Of a stretch of DNA of 64,000 nucleotides, positions 10,854 to 21,546 are shown piece by piece (the first letter of the stretch is position 1; each line of letters starts with the position of its first letter). Under the pieces are notes generated by a model, which saw nothing but the letters and a program-made list of their open reading frames with translations, searched no databases and had not been told where the DNA came from. Source of the DNA: Cyanophora paradoxa (lineage: Eukaryota; Glaucocystophyceae; Cyanophorales; Cyanophoraceae); NCBI GenBank assembly GCA_004431415.1, contig QPMI01000089.1:248001-312000 (forward strand). The letters are read 5' to 3'. The translations under genes were made by a program, and so were the position numbers.

Positions 10854-13800
10854 TTAAGGCGAGATCTTGAAGGCAGTTTTCTGGGAGCCGCCTGCGCTCG
10901 CGATCGACCCGGGGGAGAGCGCCGCGCCCCACGCTCTCGTGGCACCAGCCCCGCCCAGCGACAGCACGGACGTCAGGCCCGGCTTCGACGCGGGCGCGGG
11001 CGCCTCGGAGTCCGTTAGTGCCGGCGTCGCGGTGCCATCGCCGTTGCCGCCCTCGGGCGCGGCCGGCTTGGGCTTGGAGCGCCCCTGCTCGACTTGGAGC
11101 CCCAGCTCGATGAGCGCCGCGTACACGATTCCGATGGGCGTCGCCGAGTTGCGAAATGCCATCATGTCCGCGAAGACCTCCTCGTACTTGGTCAGCAGCT
11201 TCTTTGCAACGGCCTCGATGTGGTTCATCCCGTTCTGCAGTGTGTCTCCGACGGACGAGAGCGTCTGCGCTTTTGTCAGCGAGAATGTCGAACGAAGAGT
11301 CCGAGGCTGGATGAAGGCACCCTCCCAGTAGAGTTCTTGTTGACAAAGAGTGCCGCGCCGCCCGCTAGGATGCTGTTGATGGCGGTCGTGATGTACCCCG
11401 GCACTCCGAAGGCCTGCGCGGCGCGTCGGCCCGCTTCGGAGCGAAAGAAGAGCAGAGCAGCGCACGGCGATCCCGACGAAGATGAAAACGAAGAAGAGGA
11501 AGAGGAAGACACAGCTCTGATAGAGCAGGCCAATGTCTCCTAGCCTTTGGAGGAACGAAGAGTGAGCGTGGAAAAGAAGAAGGGAAGAAGGAAGCGCACG
11601 GGCAGCGCTCCTGCGAGGCGAAGAGCTTGTTCAAGGCCGAGACCTTCTTGTTGCCGATCAGCGAGCCGACAGCCTTCTGGATCGACTCTAGGTGAGCCGC
11701 CAGGTCTGCGGAGGCTTGAGAAAACATCGGCGAACGAGATGGATACCGACGACTCACGCGGGGGGATTTTGGCCACGAGCGGCACGTCGATCGAATCCAG
11801 GAGGTCCTGCTTCACGCCGTCGAAGTCGACACCGACGCCGGCGCCGCCGGAGGGCCACTCTGGGGCGACCCCGAGCAGCTTTTCGAGCTGGTGCGCGACG
11901 GATTCGCCGTTCACGAGGCCGCTGCGGCGCCCGAGCTGCTCGCTCCTGCGCAGCTTCTGCAACAGGACCAGCAGCGGGTGCGCCGGTGCGCTCGCGATCG
12001 GCGCCGCGCCGACGTCGGAGTCGGCCTTCAATTGCCGCGTTCTGAGAGCCCCGAGGCCCCCGCCGGCGCCGGCCGCGGGGCCGAGGCTCAAGGCTGCGCC
12101 GCGGTTCAGGCCCCCGGTGGCGCCAGCAGGGGGGCCGAAGCTCATGGCCCCGCCGATGCCGGCCGCGGAACCAGCGGAGCTCAGCTCCTTGCCCTTCTCG
12201 CGGGCCTCGGCGCTCAGCAGCTTGGCGCGCTCCTTGATCTGCTGGATCTGGTTGGCGGCCGCGCTCTTGCGCGTGTTGGCTTCGGCTCCGATGTTTTGCA
12301 GCGCGAGCTTGATCCGCTTAAGCTCAACGATGACCTCGTTGAGCATGTTCCGCATCTTGTTGACCTCGGTCGTGATCTGGACTCTGAGGGTCTTCAGGAA
12401 ACCCCAGAACTTGACGACGTGCCCGATGAACGCCACGATCGCTGCGGCAAAAGTCAGTCCGCGGAATCAACGAGACAGGAACAAGAACACTTGCCGATGC
12501 AGATGGGGATGACTTTCTCTGGCTTCTGGATGACGCCTGCGTTCCGTGCCCGTCAGCTACGTTGTTGGAACGTGCGGGGCGCGGAAACACACCGAGGGAG
12601 ACCCACAGGAACATGACGCTGATGCCTACAATCGACGTAATAAGGGCAAAGATCCACATCAGTCTAAACGTTGCGGCGAGTTAGCTGATATCGCATGGAC
12701 AAACAGAAAGAGAGACGGACAGCCCGACGGTAATGATGAATCGGACGACGGACCAGAACGGGTTCATGCCCTTCCCGTTCTTGGCATCCGTGAGGTCGTC
12801 GGAGGAGAACGAGCGCGCAATCGTGAACGCGGGCGTTTTGGCGCGCATGTCCTTGCTTATCCCTGCGAACTGCGATGTCGATGGTGTGTGAGTCTGCTGC
12901 GGAAGCGGCGCGGAGTGGCGTGGGCCCGGGGAGAACCTTCTTCAGGCTGTCGATGTACTTTAGGTTCTCGACGTAGTATATGACAAGCGTGATCCCGTTG
13001 CAGAAGTAGATCGCCATCGCAATCTGAGCGTTTGTGAGCAATGGAAGCTCGCACAGCATGACACCGGGGTCACCTGCGACGCGGAGGCGAACGCAGACGC
13101 ATGACCCCGGGAGTTGTCCTCGTTGATGCCCTGCTCACTGTTGGTCCCAGCGATGAAGTCAAACTCGCGCGCCGTCTTGCTGTATCCCCAGGTCGCGACG
13201 AGGATCGGCAGCGTCGGGAGGACGATGATGCCGCAGTGGAGGAAGAAAGAGAGCAGGTCGACTTTGAAGTTCATGTTGCGATTGTAGAGCGCCTGGCGGA
13301 TTCGCTTCCACATCGACAGGTGCTTCTCTTTGCGCGACCCGAGGCTGATGGGCTTTTTCGCTGCGGGGGAGTGAGCGGAACACGAGGGCGGCGCGTGAAC
13401 GAAGGGATCCCCGAGCACTCGACTTGCCCGCGGTCGACTCGGCTCCGTCGCGACCCGTATCGGGCCTCCCGTCTGCACACAGCGTAAACGCCACAGCGTA
13501 AAGGAGAGCGTTGAAAGAGCGGACCGCGCGGCGACGGCGCGCGGCTACCGTCTACGAGAACACCGTCAGGTGCACGTGCGTTAATCATGCGTATACCAGC
13601 GAATTCGATTACCTGGCGACTTCAAGGGCATCATCTCCGTGTCTGACATCGCGTCGGATCCTGCGGCACGCCGTCGGAAAAGACCGCGCGCGTTGAAGAG
13701 GGCGAACAAGGCGCACCACGCCGGTTCGGTGCGACGGGGACAGGCTGCATCTCGACATCGTTGATGAACGCGTTGACCTGCCGGGCGTACCGGTCGCCGA

Positions 13801-16800
13801 GCCTCTTGGCGCGCTTGCGGTCGAGCTCCTTTGCCTCGTTTTGGTAGGCCGTGAGCATGAGACTGACGTCGGTCAGGATGAAGAGCCTTTTCATGGTTGT
13901 CAGTTAAGGGCAGGCTAGGAGCCAGAACAACAGTAGGAAATTGAGATCACCTCGTGGTGTCGCACGCGACGAGGAACCTCCAGACCCACAGCATCGGCGT
14001 GTAGTATAAGTGGCACTTCCACCACACGGCGCTCATGAACGGCTTCGGGCTGAAGCCGTCCTCCTGGGCGCTGGACTTCTGCTCGCGCACGTCGGACTTC
14101 TTCGAGTCGGCCTGCTGCTCCGCAGACTCCTCCGCGCTCTGCGCCTTGTTTGGCTGGCGCTTCGTCTTGAGCGCCCGAATGATGCGGTTGGCGTCGTCGA
14201 TTAAATTGCGGCTCGCGCTTGTCGAGATCCTGCGAAGCTGACTTCAGAGAAGCGACAATGTCCGAGACGAGAATCGCACTTGAAGGCGAGCTTGATGATG
14301 ATAATGAACATAACGATCACGAGCAAGATGGTGAGGACGATGAGGGCCATAAACAGCTGCGATTCCCTGCGCAGCTTGCTCATGCTGATCGGGCTCCAGA
14401 AGGCGTCGTTCGTGCCCGCGATCAGGCCCTCGTTGCGCAGCAGTATCGAGGAGGACGCATTTCGGTAAACAAAGAGTTCCTCGGGGTTGTCCAGCGCCTG
14501 AGAGCGGACGCGGTCAGCAGGCGTGAGATCTAGGGAGAGTGCCTGGCGCGAGCCTTCGCAATGAGATCGAAGAAGGGGTCGTCGGCGGGGAAAACGGCGG
14601 CTGAGTTGACGGCGCGCTTGTTCGGGCCGGACCACAGGGGGCACGGCATCTGCAGGGAGACTGCCATCGACTTGCGCGTCGGCGCGAGGAGCCACGCCGT
14701 CATCAGAACGAGGTTCTCCGGCCGGATCATCTCGAACATTTTGTTCGACACGAGCAGCCACTGCCCGTCGCGTTCACGCACGTCGACATCTGGAGCGCGT
14801 TCAGAACGAGCTACTATAGCTAGGCTGAGCTCACCGACACAACATGTACATCAATGGCTCACCGCGGTACACGAAGATCATGTAATCCGCGGGGAGGTTG
14901 AGGGTCTTGCCGTCCTTGAAGAACGTCTCGCGCAGCGCCAGCGACTGCGCGCCGTTGATGGTGTAGCCCGTGGAGGACGCCGCGGCGGTCGCGAGGTCTT
15001 TGCGGATTACGAAACCGCTTGACTGATGCGGAACGTGAGAGCAATCAGGCATTGCAGAGAGCCGCGGCCGGAGGCGGAGCGACGGGCATGGTCAAAGCGG
15101 AGAGGAGTAGGTAACGGGTCGCGGGGAAGGGGGTGAGGAGTTCAGGGAGGGCGGCTGGGATGAAGGATTGGTGTGAAGGGGGCGGAGGAGGGAGGGAGCG
15201 GGAACAAGAAAGGAAATAGGGATGAGAGTAGGGGCGGAAAGGGGGCAGGCGAACGCGGGAATAGGCAGGGGAAGGCGGCCGCAAGCACCTGGCGGGCCCC
15301 GTTGACGACTTTGAAGGCCTGCTCCGTCGCGCTGTCGAACTCGAGCTCGGACTCTAGGTGGACGAAGGCGAGGCCCGACTTGGCCTTGACGTCCAGTGCA
15401 GCGCCGCCGCGGCAGTCGGACTGGCCGACGGCCCAGAGGTTCGACTGCCGCTGCTCGACGGCCTCGCCGAAGAGACACGAGCCGCCGCCGGCCGACGCGG
15501 AGAAGCCGAGCGGCGGGCCGCTGACGGAGGCGCAGTACGGCTTCGGCTGCCACAGCTGAAAGCGGCCGGCCTGCAGCTCTACTGTAGCCTTCTCGAGCAT
15601 CCGTGTGGTCTTGAAGGATATGAAACTGAAGCCTATGTCGGTGAGGAAGAATTGCGGGACGCTGAGGCACTCAATCTGCATGTGCAGGTCCGGACCTGAC
15701 GACAGAGTCATCAATCCGAGAAAGAATGGAGGCGCGCGGCCGCACCGACGAGCATGAGGCTGGCCCCGTCGCGGAAAGCAATCGACTTCTTGTTGTCACA
15801 AGCCCCGCGCTGCTCGCGGATCGCGGTACCCGGGAGCACGTCCCGGTTTCCGAAGCTCGGCTCAGAGGTGACGCGCAGCGAGGAAAAGAGACCATTGGCT
15901 GAGACTGTGATCCTGCATATCCACTCCGAGAAGTCGCTGGGGCCGTCGTCCCGGTCGTCCGCTTTGCGGTTGTTCTGCATAGCCCAAAGTCTCATGCGCG
16001 AAAACGATGCGAGGTCTTCGAAAGAGAGCACCTTGACCACTACCGTGTTGGGCAGATCGGGGTCGTTGGGACCGCGCCAGCGCACCGGGACGGGGAACGA
16101 GGAGATCGGCCACTGCGATGGCGGGTAGTCGACCTTCACTTTCAGCGTAGTGGCCGGTGCGGTTGTGTACACAGTGTGCTCAAGAACGATCTGGCACTGT
16201 GCGAGGACCTAATTAGGCGCCGATGAATCCGGAGCGCGCGGGTCGCGGCCTGAGCGCACGTTGTCGCTCCAGATGTGCAGCGGTTTCGCCAGGTCCACAG
16301 GAACGTTCAGCTCGTACACGCCGGACGACAGGTTAAGCATCACAATGCAGTAAATCTGCAAGCCGAGCAGCCATATGCATCAGCGAGTTGATCAGATGTG
16401 CGGATCGCAGCCGTCGCACCATCAGGGCTCCGATCGCCGCTGCCACGCGAAGTCGGCGTCAGCACATCTCCCGACAGCTCAGAACACCGACGCACCTGCG
16501 GCCAGAATGCGGCGCGTGTCGCCGAAGTTGGTCAGGAAGTCCTCGCGGTCCAAATGCTTCTCCAAGATGAACTCCGCGCTGTCCGCTTTAATCTCGTCTC
16601 GCTGCTTTATGTACTCGCGCTTCAGAATCTTCTTCGGATCCCTGGCGAACACGAGCTTCGCCTTCGACCGGGCCGCGTGTGCAGCGATTGCCAGGTTGAT
16701 CCTCTTCGGCTTGACCGTGACCGGCTCGGCAGCCATGGCCAGCACCTGTATTGTCGCGACCGGCTTCTCGGGATCCTTCCCATCGTCGTGGTCAACTGCG

Positions 16801-17108
16801 GTGCGGCAACGTCAACTCAGGATCAGGATCAGGCCATCCAGAACAGAGCATATGAGCGTCGACGCACGACCGCTAGCGCTGTTGGAAGCTGACGAGCTAG
16901 CGCTCGACGCCCCATTGCTTGGCGCGGCGGAGTCTAAATCCGGCGTCCCGGATCCGGAGAGGGCGTGCACAGGGATCGTCTCCACTTCCGTCGTCGTGTC
17001 GGGCTCCCCGATCCCAAGCTCATGATCATCCGCCAGATCTAACGCTGAGCCCGCATGAACGGGCGCGTTCGCGCTATCCATGAATTCGAACTCCCGAGCG
17101 CGCGCCAT
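10854..17108 (-). CDS. large multi-pass membrane protein of unknown family
   Basis: Roughly 15 exons read from ATG at 17108 (MARAREFEFMDS) to the stop near 10854. I do not recognise the family. Order: acidic/Ser-rich N-terminus; a basic helical segment (KREYIKQRDEIKADSAEF near 16610); an extracellular-looking beta-rich part of about 500 residues with scattered Cys (16170-14840); TM1 LFMALIVLTILLVIVMFIII near 14330; a charged loop ending FMSAVWWKCHLYYTPMLW near 14030; TM LLSFFLHCGIIVLPTLPILV near 13235; AIYFCNGITLVIYYV near 13000; a segment near 12730; MWIFALITSIVGISVMFLWV near 12640; a coiled-coil segment (VNKMRNMLNEVIVELKRIKL near 12340); an Ala/Gly linker; SCVFLFLFFVFIFVGIAV near 11490; and a final helical, Pro/Ala-rich tail. 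Two similar motifs, IAGTNDAFW and IAGTNSEQG, sit beside TM segments. Introns mostly start GTGCG or GTGAG. That it is one gene is inferred from colinearity and the lack of an internal start/stop break. Confidence 0.6.
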
Positions 17109-17270
17109 GTCGCATACGCTGATGCGCAGTCAGCCTGGCAGGGCGCGCGTGCACGAGATCCAGCGCACTAGTACTAAGAACTGCAGCTACGAACCTGAGA
17201 TTAGGTGTGCGCAAAACGCATGCGCAAGAGCCCAGCAGCTGTCGCCGGACTCGTCGTCTCTCTGCCTATA

Positions 17271-17511
17271 CTGTAAAACATGCAATATCCAGCGTCACTT
17301 TATTTCGGCAAAACCCGAAAAATGCGCCGAAATTGTAGTTCGTCGGCATCATATTTTCGGCAACACAGCCAGTCCGCCTAGGCGGCGGGTACATTGATCC
17401 CTCTTTTGCCATACACCTGCACAATTCTGGCAGTTTCAAATATTCGGCGCCGTGAGCCTATGCCGAATAGCGCCGAATATTAAGTGCCGCCGGAGATTTC
17501 ACGTTTTACAG
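17271..17511. mobile_element. MITE-like element 1, TA-flanked
   Basis: Termini CTGTAAAAC and GTTTTACAG are perfect inverted repeats, and both sides are flanked by TA, extended as ATA...TAT. About 241 bp, no coding capacity, interior with CGGCA/GCCGA words. The TA flank is typical of Tc1/mariner-type insertion. No transposase is present in the window. Confidence 0.75.
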
Positions 17512-17584
17512 TATATGCTAAGCTGCACGCGTACGTATACGGGTGCCGGCTGTGAGTGGCGCCGGTGCTGCACCGCGCGTCAGC

Positions 17585-17862
17585 TACCGTGTAACACTTA
17601 AATATGACGCCATCTGAGATGTCGTTTATAAAACCTGGACTCCCGTGCGTGAAATATGACGCTCCCAAATTATGTCGCTATGAAATTCAAGGTTTGTATG
17701 GGGCGCGGTAATTTTGTATCATTTTGTATGGCGCCCTGTGGCCGGTAATTCACCAAAAACAAATTATGGCGCTCCCAAATTATGTCGTTATAGCAAAATT
17801 TCGGCGACATAATTTGGGGATGACATATTTAAGTGCGCGTCATATATAAGTGTTATACGGTA
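17585..17862. mobile_element. MITE-like element 2, TA-flanked
   Basis: Left end TACCGTGTAACACTTA and right end TAAGTGTTATACGGTA are inverted repeats (15 of 16 positions), with TA at the outer edges. Subterminal TATGACGC and GACATA(A/T) words are also inverted inside. It contains two copies of GGCGCTCCCAAATTATGTCG-like sequence. Noncoding. Confidence 0.75.
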
Positions 17863-18217
17863 TAGTATATCACCGGACTCGCTGGGTGCAGCCTTGCAGG
17901 GCCAGGCCGGCGCCACCTGCAGCTGCCCAGCGCTACCCGGGTAGCTTGCCGCAGGGCCCTGAGGGGCCAGTGAGGGCCCGGGGGGCGCGCGGCTCCGAGG
18001 CTCCGAGGCTCGGCCCCGCTCGGGATTCGGCAGCACGCTCAGCTGCAGCGCCGCGGCGGCTCTCCGCCGAGTCTCCGGATCCGCCGGCCGGGATTCCGGG
18101 ATCCGGGCCCCCGGGGAACTTCCCAAGCCTTGGCAAGTTCGGGAACCGCGGGAGCCTCGGCGACGTGCCGCAGCGCCGCGCTCGTCGACGAGGCTTAGAT
18201 CCGAAGGCGGGACACTA

Positions 18218-18440
18218 CTGTAGGAATGCTTTTTTAGCCGATGTTTTAAATTGCCGTATATTGCCGAGAGGCCGAATTCGGCAATTTTAAGCCACGGCAA
18301 TGTTGCTGGGGGTAGCGATTTTCTTAGTCTGGAGAGCAGCTGCAGAAATCTGGATTCGGCAATTTATTGCCACGGCAATTCCGGTTTTGGCCGAATTCGG
18401 CAATTTAACTACGCGGCAATTTAAGCTAGCATTCCTACAG
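18218..18440. mobile_element. MITE-like element 3a, TA-flanked
   Basis: Including the TA duplication, the ends TACTGTAGGAATGCT (18216-18230) and AGCATTCCTACAGTA (18428-18442) are exact reverse complements. The interior holds several GCCGAATTCGGCAAT palindromes and the marker word CCACGGCAATGTTGCTGGGG. A second copy lies 260 bp downstream. Confidence 0.85.
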
Positions 18441-18702
18441 TAATTGCTAGAATTTATATATAGTGTCCCGCGCTAGCTACTAGGCTACGAAATTATTTCG
18501 GCTAGCTTACGAATTAACATTTCCTTCATGAAGTTTCCTACTAGGCTGAGCCATCTAGATCTAGATCTAGAACTGCATCATCATGCAGGGACAGATCTAG
18601 ATTCTCAGACTGCATGCTGCTGCGCATGCGCGCGATCGCGATTCGCGAGCCTCGGAGGCATTGCGGACCATAACTTACCAGCTGCAGTACCGTACTGCAC
18701 TA

Positions 18703-18960
18703 CTGTAGGATTGATTTTTTAGCCGATGTTTTACTAAAAGTTAAATTGCCGTATCTTGCCGAGAGGTCGCATTCGGGTCGCGCTTCCCTGGTCGCATTCG
18801 GCAATTTTAAGCCACGGCAATGTTGCTGGGGGTAGGGATTTTCTAAGGGGGCCAAGGCCCATAGAGCGGAAATCTGGATTCGGCAATTTATCGCCACGGC
18901 AATTCCGGTTTTGGCCGAATTCGGCAATTTTACTACGCGGCAATTTAAGCATTCCTACAG
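18703..18960. mobile_element. MITE-like element 3b, second copy of the 3a family
   Basis: Same family as 18218-18440: starts TACTGTAGGA, shares TTTTTTAGCCGATGTTTTA, TTGCCGAGAGG, GCCACGGCAATGTTGCTGGG and ends GCATTCCTACAG at 18960. An internal duplication near 18770-18800 (TCGCATTCGG twice) and changed right flank show it has diverged. Same orientation as 3a. Confidence 0.8.
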
Positions 18961-19389
18961 GCTACAGTACATCATCACTGTACATGTATACTGTAATTCG
19001 GGTAATATTTAAGACCCCAAAATAATTAGTAATCCCGGGGTTTGGTCGGTTTAGTAGGCTGAAAATAATTAAGAGTTGGCCGCGCGGAGCGCTTTAGTAG
19101 CGGCCTTTGAAGGGGGTGGGCGCGCCAGGGGGTCTTGATCTGTTGGAGAGTCCGGAAGCCCCCTCGCACTATAGCTAGCTTCTCCCGCACTGCAACTTTG
19201 CTGCGCGCGCGGGCTACGTACCCCCCCTCGCACCTCGGTTTAGTATACGATAAAACTTTAGTAGTCAGGCCTCAAAACTTTGGTACTATAAAGATCCAGT
19301 ATACTAAATATTTCACGACTTACAGTAGACGACTTTTTATCATAGTATAGACGACTATTTGTATTCAGTCGAGCTCCCTGTTTCGACTT

Positions 19390-19675
19390 CCGTGTAACAC
19401 AATATTAATTCGCACGATATTAGTTCGTTTTTAGATCGATCGACCGGTACCCAGACCCCGACCATATTAATTAGTTCGGTCTCAAATTAGTGCGTTTTTT
19501 CGTTTCCAGTCACGAATCCAGTACAGTGTATGGGGAGAGGGGTACGCACCGTACTACGGTACCCCAACGGCGTTTTCTTAGCATCCTTTTATTTGTGCGG
19601 TCTCAAATTATAAAACGATTTCACGGCAAAAATTAAACGCACTAATTTGGTACCGAACTAATATTATGCCGAACA
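19390..19675. repeat. possible degenerate inverted-repeat element
   Basis: The left side has CGTGTAACACAATATTAATTCG and CGATATTAGTTCG; the right side has CCGAACTAATATTATG. ATATTAGTTCG on the left is matched by CGAACTAATAT on the right, but the outermost ends do not pair cleanly and no target duplication was found. Confidence 0.35.
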
Positions 19676-21546
19676 CTGCTATACAGTCCCAATTTAATAT
19701 GGATATCGAACTTTCCGACTCTCTCGGCGAGTTCGGCGGCAACCTCCGAGGCTCATGACACAGCTCGTTTTTTTTCCTAATCGACTCGACATGCCCGTTG
19801 TATGGGCAAGGGTAGCCGGCGATCGCGATAACTTTTCACCCGTCGCAGAACGGCTAGTCTCCTCGCAACAGCTTGTAGCCGGCAAGCTACCGGGTAGAAT
19901 GCACTAGCTTGCGCCGGGGAATTCCGAACACCCGAGGGGAAATTGGTCAAAAACCGGATTTCGGCCGTGTCGGGTCGACCGGTAAAAAAAACGAGCTGTG
20001 TGAGTCATGATCAACGAATTCGAATTTCGAACGAATTCGAACAGGCTCGGAAGCCTCGGCCCGGAGTCGGCCGCGGATGATTCGGATCCGGATTCCGGAT
20101 TCCCGGAGTCCGGAACTGTACATGTTGAACAGCTGCGGCAGCCTTGATCATGACTCATGAGTCATGAGTCACGCGTACGCGGCTCACGCCCTCGGCAGCT
20201 CCGGAATCCGGATCCGGACTCAGTGACTCCCGGGCCCCGGCCCGCGGCCGAGCCTCGGAGACTGCCCCGAGTCCCCGGATCCGCGTGCCACGGTGCCGGG
20301 GCCCGGGGGCGCCGCCGCCGGCCCGCCGGGCCGGCCGCGGGCCGCGGCGCGGCGGCCCCAGCTGCAGCCTGCAGCCAGCCTGGCAGGCTAGGGTTACCGG
20401 CGCAACTTACCGCACCGACACTGTGACAATTCGGACGCCGTGACGGCGGACCGGAGGCTCCGGAGCTTCGTTAGACGGTCGTCATTGACTCGTCAATCAT
20501 GGCAATGTCGGCAAGGTGTCGGCAAGGGCGACCGACACTGTGACATGTCGAAAATAATGATTAAAATAATCCATTTTTAATAGGTTTTAATGCTTTTCTC
20601 GCCCCCTCCCTGCCGGCCCAGTGCCGGGGGCCTGCCCTCGCTGGCCCGTCGCTCACCTAGAACCCACGCTTCTATGGATTCCCAAGGTGGGGAATGTGTT
20701 CAGACATGCTTAGAATAACTTCCTGGAGCACCAGAAGCCTTAAAATATAATAATAAGACGTAAACTTTTGAAAACCGGGTATACGTACCTGCCAGAGATG
20801 ACGTCGACGTCGACGCGTACGCTTCCCCCCCCCCCATTCGACATCCGACCGACATCCGACGGACATTCGACATTGTCGAATCACAATGTCGATGTCGGAG
20901 GCTGGGGGACCGACATTACCCGGGCCGTCAGACGGTAACCCTAAGCCAGGCCCGCAGGCCTAGGCCCGCAGTGCCTTCGAATTCCGAGATTTCAGCAATT
21001 GCCAAAAAACAGTACTAGTTGCAAGTTATAATTACTTATTATATGCTGCTTGCAACTTGCAACCTTAAGCTTACCATACTGTAATTCGGGAGCCGCTGAG
21101 CCCGCGTATACGTACGCGTGCCATGCACGCAATATTAATCCGATGATCAGCCTACCCGCCGCCGGGTATATAGCTACGTTATACGCTGGCCCAGTACTAG
21201 TACTAGTGGCCCAGTACGTATACGTACTAGTGGACTCATGATCAGTGACTCGGTGATCATGATCATGATCATGAGGTCGCCTTGGGCTTCTGCCAGCCGC
21301 TGAGCTGCATCATGGCATCATGGCATGCATGCCATGCGAGCTGCCAGGCAGTGCCAGCCCAGCACGAGCTTGATCGCGAACCTGGCGCCAGCACTGCGGC
21401 AGCCATTGTGGAACCGCAGCAGCTTAGCCTAGTAGAGCTCGAGCCTCCGGCTGCAAGGAGGCTTGCTTGGCTCAGCGGCTGCAGGAGCGTTGCGTTTGTG
21501 AGCCTGCCGCACTGGCGCCAGCGCTAGCTGCGGTTAGCGCGTACGT

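Larger units (their letters stand above)
8285..10860. other. no gene seen; repeat-rich intergenic stretch
   Basis: Open frames here are either low-complexity (Pro/Ala/Arg) or lack any recognisable domain. An 89-codon minus-strand frame (8630-8899) was considered and not accepted. Contains a poly-C tract near 9001-9030, the minisatellite at 9337-9540 and the 121-bp tandem duplication at 10561-10803. Palindromes are frequent near 9790-9880. Confidence 0.5.
17109..21546. other. gene-free region between divergent genes, rich in small elements and palindromes
   Basis: Separates the minus-strand membrane protein (start 17108) from the plus-strand surface protein (start about 21547). No exon could be supported. 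Contents: four short terminal-inverted-repeat elements (17271-18960), a weaker candidate (about 19390-19675), and long runs of overlapping palindromes, for example near 20150-20175 (CATGACTCATGAGTCATGAG) and 21230-21272 (repeated ATGATC). Confidence 0.55.
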
